From NCBI GenBank assembly GCA_003586115.2, contig QVOM02000001.1, positions 10,435,300 to 10,499,299 on the forward strand: 64,000 nucleotides of DNA, given 5' to 3'. This document shows, piece after piece, positions 1 through 9,070 of the stretch; position 1 is the first letter of the stretch; each line of letters opens with the position of its first letter. The notes under the pieces were generated by a model, which worked only from the letters and a program-made list of their open reading frames with translations, searched no databases and was not told the origin of the DNA. The position numbers were made by a program, and so were the translations under genes. Source of the DNA: Salvator merianae (Eukaryota > Chordata > Lepidosauria > Squamata > Teiidae).

Positions 1-1484
1 ATCTACCTTTCTGCCAGTGCCCACTTAACCTCTTCCATGCCAGCTGTGGCTGCAGCATTCCTCTCTGCTTGGGCCCAGTGGCTTAGAGCACAGATGGCCT
101 TGTTTTATTGTATGTTTGTCTGCTTTGTTTAAATATGCTTTATGGCTCTTGATTGTTTGTGTGGTACATAAATTGTTAATAAAGGAAATGAAACTCTCTG
201 GACCGCAGTGCATGCCAGCTTGGAAGGCGCTGGTTTCAGCCCCAGCTTGGTGACGGGGGTTTGCTGCCATTACTACCTCCTTCATCTGCTGGGGGAAATG
301 GAGTGGGGCACAACTATTCATTGTGGAATGCCCACTGTTCCTTCTCTGAAAAAAGTGGCTTTGGATTCCTGAAAGCAACTTTTAACTGCAAGGCAGTAAG
401 CAGTGGTTTGCTGTGCCTTTGCTGCTCATGGACTGTAGGGAAACTGCACTGAAGTCACTGCATTTCCCAAGCGTAGATCCTTCTTCGGTGTCAATTTCTG
501 AAGAATACATAGGCTTCTGCTTCCTTTATTATATTTCTTCTACAGAACATTGCTTCTGTTACTGCGTTTCCGTATGTTTTTAGACTGAAATACAGTAATG
601 GGAATTTGATCATAAGCAGGGGTATAATCCTTCTAAATCTAGATACTATTAGCAAACTTGCAATCTAGGTACTGAGCTTTATGTAGCTAGAAAGCTTGCA
701 AAACTGACAAAAAGAACTTTAGGTAAAAAAAGAAAACATTGAAAAGCAGTAAGGATTGACATCTGTGAGCAGAGAATGCTGATTTCCAAATGCTTCCCCT
801 GGTATGTGTGGACTGGGCTGGAAAGTCTGGAATTCTGAATATCAGTTTAATAAAAAAGAGTGCAACCTGTCCAACAAGGCATGGGCTCCAGGATTAGCAG
901 GTTACAAAAGAGCCCTTTTGGCTCAAAGGGGACAATTTTGTTTCAAACGGTACCATCTCAGAATACCTATACTAAGGGGATCTGCCTGCTGTTGTTGGCT
1001 ACCACTGAATCGTGACTGACTCCTGGCTGAGCACCTCCACAGGCACCTCTATACAGTTTTCACAGTATAGATACGGAGATTGGGGATTGAACCAGCAACC
1101 ATCTGCTTTCCAGGCAGTTTGCTCTACCACTGAGTACTGAGTCTGCCTGAGGGCACTCTTAATGTACTTGAGTTCTTGAAATAACAAAAGAAACCAAAAG
1201 GAGGTCTGAGGCAAATAAAAGAAGAAGCAACACTTGTTGCCTGCCAAACCTTCCCAATGCATACCTGCAAGTGCTTGAAACTGCTACAGGATACTCAAGT
1301 TCTTTTGCATGTGAACAAATGATTTAAAAAAAAAAATATTAAGTGCTTCTTAATAGTAACTTTACATTGCATCAGTGCATAGGACTGAGGAAGACTAAAG
1401 TTATTTCCTAGTTTCATAGAACCTCCCTCTTGACTCATTTTCCTTTGCCCTCACTTATTCTCCTGCTAATTCTTTGCTTCCTAG
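1..1484 (+). other. ARHGAP9: ARHGAP9 intron, 3' part (window edge)
   Basis: No RhoGAP coding exon is visible here. The expected upstream exon with the GAP arginine finger would lie left of the window or in unrecognised sequence. The stretch ends in a pyrimidine-rich tract and an AG acceptor at 1483-1484. It contains one tRNA-derived SINE at about 1022-1160; the rest shows nothing recognisable. Confidence 0.6.
1022..1160 (-). mobile_element. tRNA-derived SINE
   Basis: Read on the - strand, 1140-1077 has a pol III A-box-like segment (CAGTGGTAGAGCA) followed by a B-box-like GGTTCAATCCC, as in a tRNA. This matches the tRNA-derived head of a SINE group common in squamates. Related copies in this window lie at 12795-12900, 13605-13735, 38775-38860 and 40865-40985. 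The non-tRNA part runs toward 1022. Boundaries are approximate and no target-site duplication was resolved. Confidence 0.65.
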
Positions 1485-1619
1485 AGGAGAAACTGCACCT
1501 GTCTGACCCTCAGTGGGATGATGTGCACGTGCTCACGGGAGCCCTCAAGCTTTTTTTCCGAGAACTCCCCGAACCGCTGGTGCCTTATAGCGTTTTTGAT
1601 GACTTCATTGCTACTGTCA
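1485..1619 (+). CDS. ARHGAP9: ARHGAP9 RhoGAP exon (third from last)
   Basis: AG acceptor at 1483-1484 and GTAAGT donor at 1620. The exon opens with the last two bases of a codon and ends with one base (A). It encodes EEKLHLSDPQWDDVHVLTG and then the LKLFFRELPEPL box and FDDFIATV. This matches the RhoGAP helices before the PNxxT segment. Confidence 0.88.
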
Positions 1620-4600
1620 GTAAGTGTGTTTCCTGTTTCTTGTTCCTTCCTCTTTAGCTTTGGTGTTGCCGTTATCATCAATGCAAGGCTTCATTCTGAG
1701 CTAGAACTAAAACCACATGATTTTTTTCTCTTAGTGCAAGATACATGTTTGAAGAAAGTGAAGTGGGAAATACATTGGTTATGAGGTTCTGTGCAGAAAA
1801 AGAACAATTTCTTAGATCCTAGCACTTTTGAAAACATTGCTTGATCATTTTTGAGTCTACTTTTAAAATGATATTTATAGGTCAACGCATAACCGTAGCT
1901 CTCAAGGAGGTTAATGGAGTGCCTAAAATGTAAAGCAGCTTTCCTCATTCTGGGGCTGTACAGATGTTTTGGTCTAAAGTGTATAGCAGTATCAGCCAAG
2001 CATTAGGTGGAGAAAGCTGTTGTAAAAAAACTGTTCATTCGTTGTTTTAGTGGAAAAGAACAGAATCCCTAACCAAGTTTATTTGGTTGATTTATAAAAG
2101 GTTCTTTGATCCAGACCAGCCAGCACTGCTGCCTAATTTTAAAGTGGAGTCAAAGGTAACATGTGAAGAGCAGCTTTGCAGAATATCATTGTTTGCAGTC
2201 AGCGTATAAAATGTGCCAATTTCTACATATGGCGGTTTATCTGACATGAAAGCAATCTGTTTCGGAGTCATTTCAGTGCAGCCCAGATTTGGTTCTGAAG
2301 GACCCATCACTTCCTTGTAATGAGAAAACAACAGCCTAGACACACTCCAGTCCTCAGGGCTGTTCTTCAGATGTTGACTCTGTCCAAACAAAGTACAAAA
2401 GTGGCATGACACAGGGTGGGAAGCATGGGAATCACTGTGGGAGTGAAAGATATTCAGACACATATTCTAGTCCTTGTGGCAGCAAGCAAATTGCTGCTGC
2501 AGGCAGAACACTGTCCGCAGCAGTGAAATTCTGGTTGGAATGGTGCATGGGAACTAGAACTGTGGTCAGAAGTCTGGCACAATTTAGGATTTTTGGCAGC
2601 AATTCAGTACATGATTTCAGACTTCAAGTTGACTACTCATCCCTGCCCATTCACATGGGGGCAAGAAGTAGGTTCTACTGGTTTACCAACATGCTTCCAT
2701 AGGTCAAGGAGACCTGGGAGCCAAATGGAAGTGGTGGCTTTGGATACCCCACGTCTTGGCCAACCAAGGATGTGGCTCAAGTGGCCATTTGGATGCATGT
2801 AAGTGCATATAGGTTGTTATGTTTATCATTAGTACAAACAGCACAACGAAAGTATGGACAGAAAAATATACTGGACAGTAGATTCATCTCGCTACACTTC
2901 CCTCTGCTTAGAAGTGTGCTGGAAAGTGTGTGATGTATGCTTTTAAGCCCCATGCAAGTGGCAGCCGATGCATGTGAGCAGCGAATGCTTAATGGGATGA
3001 CATCACACCATTTTAACCCTCCAGATCCATATGACTAAGGAGACAGGGACTGGTAGCACCCATACTTCTTCCCATAATAAATATTAGGAAGAAGGCGGCT
3101 TCCCTTTCTTCGTGTTGGTAAGTCATTATAGCAGTTTCTCAGTTATCTAAACTTATGAGACCAAACATTGTGAGTTTTGTTGGCTTGAGGCTGTGAGATT
3201 ATCAACAGCTTTGCCATCATAGAGACCATTGGTTTCAGCTTCTAGGCTGTTCACACTTTACAGCCTAGAATGATATACTGATACCATTTTAGACTGGACA
3301 AGACCCTGTGGTGCAGTTTGCCATCCACACCTCAAGGGCTGGAACAGCCCCATACTGGGCCTCCAGCACATGATGTCGAGGATGGTTGGCCCGAGCACCA
3401 TGATAGCGGCTGCACCAATGTCCGACTGGTTGCCATAGGATTGGGGACGCAGCGCGCAACAGTGTAGCCGCAGCCATGCCACATCACGCTGCCACATCAC
3501 TCTAGGATTATGGTTCCTGTTTGTCGCACCAGATGAGCTGCAGAAATTAGCTGATGCCTAGTTGCCTTTGGCTCCTGATATCTCCTCTGTAGAGCTGGAA
3601 ATAAGCAGGTCTAGAACCCTTTGCATGCATACCCAACCGAAGAGTGGTTTCTTGTTTTTCCCCACACAGAACTGCCTGATCCTAAGGAGAAAGTATCCAA
3701 GATGAAGGAACTGATTCAGAGTCTCCCACAGCCAAATCGGGAAACACTGCATTACTTACTGAAGCATCTTCACAAGTAAGGGAGTTTGGTTCCCAAACCA
3801 TCCTACTCTTCCTCTTTTACTGTTGCTGGCATGTGCGGATCTTATTACTAATCATAGAGTTACTTGTAAATGGCATTTAATCAGCTAGAGATACTTCTGC
3901 ACTAAGCCCTTTAGCAACCAAAACATTATTAAAAGCAGAAATAAATTAAGGTTCCACATAATGTAATATAGCACTATTTTCTCCAGAAATGCCCTTCTCT
4001 ATGATAATGGGGCTTCTGTGATGTTCCTCATGAATAATTTCCACTCAGCAAAGGAACACATTAGCTAATACCTCATTCCTCTTTGTGAACTTAACTCTTT
4101 TAATTGCTTTTTCTAACTTCTTAAAGATCCCTTAAAATTAATTACGTTCTTTCTTGGATAGAATGGAGGAGCATGAATGACTGTTTTTCATTTATTCAGT
4201 TTTGTCTTCCTTTTAAAATAACACTATTTAATTTGAAAAAAGGTGGAGTATAATGAAAGAAAAACTGTACTTAGGGTGCATTTTTGCATACCAAAATGTT
4301 TCCGTAAAACCTCCACCACATCAGTGCCAGAGGTTTTGTAGTAGGGGAAATCTGAAAAGCTTTTTTTCTTTTTTTTGCATGAAGTGCTCTGCATAAATTT
4401 GTACGCTGCACAAAACACACAATTTGTGTAAACTGCACCTGATGAATTGTGAACGCTGTGTGCTGTGTGCACAAGCAAGCTTAAATTGCATGCAGTTAAA
4501 TCTGACCATTGAGTCTGGTTTGTGCAGCAGTGGCCCGTGACTTTAAGGGCAGGTGTTCGCGCGCCATGGCTGTTCGTGGGGCCTCTGTGGCTCTGTACTG

Positions 4601-7600
4601 ACGCAGCAGGTCGACCTGCTGCGTCAGTATGGAGGCATGGAGGCCCCGCGAACAGCCATGGCATGCAGGACGTGAACACCTGCCCTTAAAATCACGGGAC
4701 GTTACTGGGTTTGTGCAACAGTTGTACCACACTCACATTTCCATCTGCTGTACCAGAATCATTGGTGGCTAATTAAAAGGCAGCTCGTTACTTACTCAGG
4801 GTGCCGTCCCCTGGGTTGTAAGGGAATTAGGCTGCATCTTCATGGCCGAAAAAGTGCTGTCAGTGCAGCAGGATCAGCCAACCTCAACACTGGGCCAGAA
4901 GATATAACGTGTACATAGCTGCTGTCTCTTGGCTTTTAAGTCTTTGTGGAACAAAAATCCTGCAGCTTCAAATTTTCTACCCTCAGTTTAGTATTGGATA
5001 GGAAATGACTCTGGAAAGCACCTATTTTCTGTCTGGTATCAAATCACGCCCTATGGCAAACCTGGACAGCATGTTAAAAAGCAAACACATCATCTAGCCA
5101 GCAAGGTTTTCCTGGTAGTAATATATGGCTGTGATGGTTGGACAATTTGGAAAGTTGAGTGTCAAAGAATCAACATTTTCAAGTTGTGGTGCCGGAGAAG
5201 ATTTTTGAGACTTTTGAGACTGCAAGGAGATCAAATCAGTCAATACTAAAGGAAATCAACTGTTCATTGAACTGACTGTTCGTTGGAAGGGCAAATACTG
5301 AAGCTGAATACTCTGATCACATAATGAGAAGACAGGACTCACTGGAAAAGACCCTGATACTCGGAAGGATTGATGGCAAAAGGAGAAGAGGGTTTCAGAG
5401 GATTAGCTGGATGGATAGTGTCACGACGGCAGTGAACGTGGGTTTGTGCAGACTTTGGGGGGCAGTGGAGGACAGAAGGGCCTGGGATCATGAAGAGTCA
5501 GATTCGAATGAACAACAATACTAAATCATGCCAGGTGGAAATTGCCCCAGGTAGGACACCCATTGTCACCACCATATTCCTAGTCAAAGGTGGCAGGGGC
5601 ATAAGAGGGTGAAAACTGCCCTTGGTGTTGTTTTTCATGGCCTGCTCATTGGTCACCTCCAAGGGCAGGTTCTGTGCCTTGGAGGGGAGCTGCAGGCCCA
5701 AGAACAGCGGCAACATGCAATCACAGCACCCCAGGGGCTATTATCAGCAGCCCCTATCTGGATGCAGCCTTGGATAATTCTTAAATGAGTTTGTTCTTAA
5801 GGGCATTGGGGTAAAGGTCACTTCGTGATTAATTGTCTAATTTGAGAACATTCTATTTTCCCAGGACCTACAGCCCAATAAAAGAATGTTCTTAGTGCTG
5901 AGAGGAAGCTTAGCTTGCACCTGTGTGAAAATGGCAGCCATGCCTAACTGTTGTTGAATCTCAATGAGCAACATAATTGATAGTCTAAATAAGGTTTCAC
6001 AATTCCCTATGTGATGGGGACTGGAAAATATATTGCAGATTTTTTTTTCACATTTTCTAGTTGTTCCCCAGTCCAACCTGCCTGAGGACAGATAGCATAC
6101 TGATTTATTCTTGCCAACTTGGTGTACTTGGTGTGCATTCACACTCACCAAAGAATGGTTTGGTCTTATTTAGTGTACTACATTTAACAATAAGCAATAG
6201 ATGGAACCTGTGACAGAAAGGTTTAATTAAAGGGACAGTAGTCCTAAATAGCTATAGTGGTATGCCTCTAAGGGCCATTTGCAGGGAGTTGAGAGCAGGT
6301 GAAGGTTTTGCCTTTGTCTTCTGCTTGAGATGCCCAGAAGCCATTGGTGGGCCACTGTGTGAGACAGGATGCTGGACTAGATGGGCTGTGGCCTGATCCA
6401 GCAGCACTCCTCTTACGTTCTTATGTTTTGGAACTGCACGTTTTTACTAGTGAGAAAAAAATAACTACTAATAGTGTCTGAAAACACTAGAATGTAATGA
6501 TTTGGCAACATCATTTAAATACTGTTGAAGCCGAATGAAGAAAGAAAGATAATTACAAAGTAAAGACAGAATACTGAAGCCATGTATGGCAGTTCTCATA
6601 GTCAGGTATTTTTTTTTCAGAACTACTTTGCAAGTGTATAAGGAGTCTAGAATACCGTATGATAGTATCTAGGAGCTAGAGCTTTTTGGCAAATTTGGGG
6701 AAATAATTCAAATCCAAATGACTGGAACTGGAAAGTTAAAATTTATTTTGCAGACTGTAGAAAGAAGATATGTTCAATATGGTACTTGCAAATTTCAGGT
6801 ATTTGTGATTGTTGTTTTGGACCCATCCTTGTTATTTGTGAGTCACAAGAAATGGAGGATATTTTTGCAACTGGATTATCTATGAGTCAGGCCACACTTC
6901 CTCAGCACCATGGAGGTGCTTTCCCCTTCCCCTTCCCCTTCCCCGGGCTAGTCTCCAAGGGTCTCCTGATTGATGCAGTTGGGGAACTATACTGCTTCTA
7001 TGAGGTAGAGAATAGGGCATACTGCCAGAGAATGGGATTTCCCCACTCCGATGGCACCCATACCTCTTAATTCAACTTGCAGTGACCATGGAAATGCTAT
7101 GAGTTGAATAAAGGGAGGTGCCAGTACAGCACAGCTGGCTTGGAAGAAGGCCCCCAAATCAACCTCCAACTGTAGGCACCAACACATCTCAGGGTGAGCC
7201 TGCTCAGCAGCCATGGAAACAACCTACTACAATGTCTGGCCACTCCTGAGCTGCTTTCCCCCTCCGGATGGCTTATCTCGCAGAAGTGGGAATGTGGCCT
7301 CAGTGCCACTAACTGGCCCTTTCCTGAGAAGTTTTCTGTTGGGGGATGCAAAAATGTCTTGTTTCTGTTTACCTTGGTATTTGCAAGGCAGTGGCACCCT
7401 GGAAGCCCTGTGAATATTAAGGGGTTAGTGTATTTTAAAGATAATTGGTGTTTGGCAACATTGGTCAGATAGTGAATAGAATTTTCAGGCTGGTTTGGCC
7501 ACCATCTTGTCCCATATTGAAAGCGAAGTCTGCAGTATATCTATTCTGTTTTCTTCACTCCCTTTTCTTCAGGGTGATGGAACAGTCAGATGTCAACCGG

Positions 7601-7759
7601 ATGACCACACAGAACATTGGCATTGTCTTTGGTCCGACGCTGTTGAGACTTGAGCGAGATGCAGCCAGCCTGGTGGAGGACATGGTCTACCAGAACCAGG
7701 TGGTGGAGCTACTTCTCATTGAGTTTTCTAACATCTTTGAAGCTTCAGCTGCTGAATGA
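1485..7759 (+). CDS. ARHGAP9: ARHGAP9, Rho GTPase-activating protein 9, C-terminal part (3 exons)
   Basis: Joined coding exons are 1485-1619, 3670-3775 and 7573-7759, giving about 142 residues up to the TGA at 7757-7759. They encode the C-terminal two thirds of a RhoGAP domain, which speeds GTP hydrolysis on Rho-family GTPases. Visible family motifs are the GALKLFFRELPEPL box, the PNRETLHYLL segment, and the NRMTTQNIGIVFGPTLL box with the conserved Asn that contacts the GTPase. The catalytic arginine finger, and the SH3, WW and PH domains known for ARHGAP9, would be encoded to the left of the window. All three splice junctions keep frame (phases 1, 1 and 2). The assignment to ARHGAP9 rather than ARHGAP12, 15 or 27 rests mainly on the tail-to-tail GLI1 neighbour, the arrangement known in mammals. 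The protein ends shortly after the domain (SNIFEASAAE). Confidence 0.85.
3283..3486 (-). repeat. Interspersed repeat, inverted relative to copy at 50385-50578
   Basis: The reverse complement of this segment aligns by eye along about 190 bp with 50385-50578. Shared landmarks are GGACATTG, ATCATGGTG, CTGGAGGCC / CTAGAGGCC, GGGGCTGTTCCA / GGGGTTGTTCCA and GGGTCTTG, in the same order and spacing. It is a diverged interspersed repeat of unassigned class within an ARHGAP9 intron. The open frames across it are not conserved between copies and I do not regard them as genes. Confidence 0.55.
3670..3775 (+). CDS. ARHGAP9: ARHGAP9 RhoGAP exon (second from last)
   Basis: A pyrimidine-rich tract and CACAG acceptor end at 3669; the GTAAGG donor starts at 3776. 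The leftover A of the previous exon plus AA makes a Lys codon. The exon then reads LPDPKEKVSKMKELIQSLPQ and PNRETLHYLLKHLH, and ends with two bases (AA). The PN-x-x-T-L-x-x-L-L pattern is the RhoGAP family signature in this region. Confidence 0.88.
4532..4700. repeat. Long near-perfect palindrome (foldback element)
   Basis: Two arms of about 80 bp are inverted copies around a centre at 4612/4613. The inner 17 bp of each arm are perfectly complementary (TACTGACGCAGCAGGTC at 4596-4612). The outer arms match with a few substitutions and one small indel (GGCCCGTGACTTTAAGGGC against the reverse complement of GCCCTTAAAATCACGGGAC). The palindrome is flanked by near-identical direct repeats, CTGGTTTGTGCAGCAGT (4515-4531) and CTGGGTTTGTGCAACAGT (4705-4722), which look like a target-site duplication. 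A partial relative of one arm lies at 50577-50609. It is locally CpG-rich compared with its surroundings. Confidence 0.85.
5055..5525 (+). mobile_element. RTE-BovB LINE fragment (ORF2 3' end)
   Basis: Sense-strand matches to the BovB ORF2 C-terminal region include a CTGGACAGCATGTTAAAAAG block, a YGCDGWT-like segment, an FQ/LWCRRRF-like segment, and the frame at 5324-5524. That frame has LEKTLILGRIDGKRRRG, QRISWMDSV and VEDRRAWDHEESD, which parallel the BovB motif of Leu-Glu-Lys-Thr, a Lys/Arg-rich stretch and a Trp-Leu/Met-Asp. It ends in an AACAACAATA tail. The upstream part has stops and frameshifts, so the copy is dead and 5' truncated. Confidence 0.8.
5528..5769. repeat. Non-autonomous repeat, copy 1 (pair with 13062-13309)
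   Basis: It aligns in the same orientation with 13062-13309. Shared landmarks are AGGTGGAAA / GGGTGGAAA, GGGTGAAAA, TTTTTCATGGCCTGCTC / TTTTCATGGTCTGCTC, CTGTGCCTTGGAGG, CTGCAGGCCCAA and CCCCAGGGGCT. The right end is ...CTGGATGCAGCC, i.e. GGCTGCATCCAG inverted, the same terminal motif as the palindromic MITEs at 8265 and 11765. It directly abuts the tail of the BovB fragment. I read it as a non-autonomous DNA element; the left end was not resolved. Confidence 0.6.
6255..6428 (+). mobile_element. CR1 LINE 3'-UTR fragment
   Basis: It contains the CR1 3'-end block also seen, on the other strand, at 15838, 47108 and 59843: GCAGGGAGT, GAAGGTTTTGCCTTTG, GGGCCACTGTGTGAGACAGG, ATGCTGGACTAGATGGGCTG and TGGCCTGATCCAGCA. 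It ends in TTACGTTCTTATGTTTT, the CR1 short-repeat tail. The coding part is absent. Confidence 0.8.
6921..6944 (-). repeat. Four-run C tract; G-quadruplex motif on - strand
   Basis: Four consecutive TTCCCC units lie on the + strand. The - strand therefore has four GGGG runs separated by AA, a textbook G4 motif. It lies in the last intron of ARHGAP9, on the template strand for that gene. Whether it folds in vivo cannot be told from sequence. Confidence 0.8.
7573..7759 (+). CDS. ARHGAP9: ARHGAP9 terminal coding exon
   Basis: A TTTTCTTCAG acceptor ends at 7572. The first G completes a Lys codon, followed by VMEQSDVNRMTTQNIGIVFG, PTLLRLERDAASLVEDMVYQ and NQVVELLLIEF, then TGA at 7757-7759. NRM...N...VFGPTLL is the third conserved RhoGAP box, and the final helix closes the domain. 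The 3' UTR follows without a further obvious exon. Confidence 0.9.
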
Positions 7760-8264
7760 CTTGGCTGGTATCTTATTTCATATAATAGAATCATTCAGTT
7801 GGAAGGACCCATTAAGGCTATCATTTGCAGGAATCCAAATCAAAGATGTTGGTGGTTTTTTTCTTAAAGGCACAGAGGATCACAGATAAGCTAACCCAGG
7901 TGCAGGCAGTAACTCTATGCTGCTTCTTACAACATTGACACAGCTGTTGCTATTGGACCAGTATTGCTTGATGACAGTTTCTTGTGCAGTTGGCCAGGAG
8001 GTAGGTTAGATCTACAAGATCATCCTCTGGGGTCTTTAGATTGAGTCAAGTTTAGAAATTGTAACGTTTTTGTTTTCAGGTTTTATCATACATCTGTAAG
8101 TGAAACAAAGGTCTTTTGAGTTTCCTTGAGTGTCACTGAGGCAAAAAAATGAAAGATTATGAAACTGGAAATGTTTGGGCCTAGGCCTGTGGAGTCTGAT
8201 AGGATTCATTAAATATTGACTGATCTGAAGAGACATCTGTGAAAACACTAGTCTCTTGACAGAG

Positions 8265-8400
8265 GATGCATCCAGACATTGCTTACTTATTCTACTATAT
8301 TTGGTTATTCCAGAAAAAAGCCTGACTATTCTGGAATATCTAGGTTTTATTCTAGAATATCCAAATATTGCGAAATAAATAAGCAATGTCTGGATGCAGC
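8265..8400. mobile_element. Palindromic MITE, copy 1 (pair with 11765-11913)
   Basis: The whole element is an imperfect palindrome of about 135 bp. The left end is TGCATCCAGACATTGCTTA. The right end is its inverse, followed inward by TTTATT...CAATATTTGGATATTC. It shares both ends and the ATTCCAGAA/ATTCTGGAATATC core with the copy at 11765-11913. It supplies AATAAA hexamers (8374-8379 on +) within about 650 bp of the ARHGAP9 stop. No transposase is encoded. The superfamily is unassigned, because no clean target-site duplication was seen. Confidence 0.8.
8374..8379 (+). promoter_or_regulatory. ARHGAP9: Candidate ARHGAP9 poly(A) signal
   Basis: This is the first AATAAA on + that I noticed after the ARHGAP9 stop, about 615 bp downstream, and it lies inside the palindromic MITE. 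Later AATAAA copies occur at 8879-8884 and 8929-8934 in another repeat. Which one, if any, is used cannot be told from sequence. Confidence 0.3.
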
Positions 8401-8697
8401 GATACTCTATTCCTCCAACATTGCTAATTCAGTTCTGCATCTCACTTTTCATCACCTTCATTAGAATCTCTCAGTATGACCTGGTACTTCTGATGTTCCA
8501 AGCTCCTTTGCACCCTTTATGATGTACTTTGTTGAAGCTTAAAGCCATGCAGTAAGGCAGATGCCTGCTGTGCCCTTTGACACATCCACTTAGGTCATAC
8601 CCATAGTAAAAAGAGCAAATCAAAATTGAAGTTGCCACAAGTCCATGTCCCCCAGCACCAGGAATCGTGGAAATGCAGAATGTTAGCCTGTTTCAGA

Positions 8698-9070
8698 CTT
8701 GGAGCCGTTCTGCACTTACCTATGCAGAACTGTAATAGTGGGTCAGGAACACAGTGATTTGTCCCAAGGCTGGGATGGATCACTCTGCGCTGGAACAACA
8801 GTGTCTGCACAGCGATGGCATGTTCCAGTCCAGCCCCTGCAAGCTTTGGAGGCAGCCTGCACAAGCTCCAATAGCCAGAATAAATGTTCCTGGCCTTAGA
8901 GACCCTGGAGGGCCCATTTCGGCAGTGCAATAAAGCATGCAATTAAAATGGGTCCCCCTGAAACCACAACATGGAGCCATGCACCTTCTGCACACCTCTG
9001 TATTCCAGATTGGGGCCCACAAGTATACTAATAGATCTCAATATCAAGGTCTACCAGCAATTCATGGACG
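8698..9070 (+). repeat. Interspersed repeat with AATATCAAGGTC signature
   Basis: It contains TAGATCTCAATATCAAGGTC at 9032-9051, nearly identical to 48996-49015 and related to 51577-51596. It also has a GGAGGGCCCATTTCGGCAG segment resembling GAGGGCCCATTTCAGCAG near 49040. It is probably a non-autonomous element of the same broad group as 48836-49270. Boundaries are approximate. Confidence 0.5.

Noticed and set aside
1077..1140. tRNA gene on the - strand
   Set aside because: A- and B-box-like segments are present, but the arms do not pair as a tRNA and the sequence continues as a SINE.
4437..4460. CTGATGA...GAAC resembling a hammerhead ribozyme core
   Set aside because: The conserved GAAA and the flanking stems needed for a hammerhead are missing.
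1485..7759. Assignment of the RhoGAP exons to ARHGAP12, ARHGAP15 or ARHGAP27
   Set aside because: These paralogues share the domain, but the tail-to-tail neighbour is GLI1, the known partner of ARHGAP9. The short C-terminus after the domain also fits.
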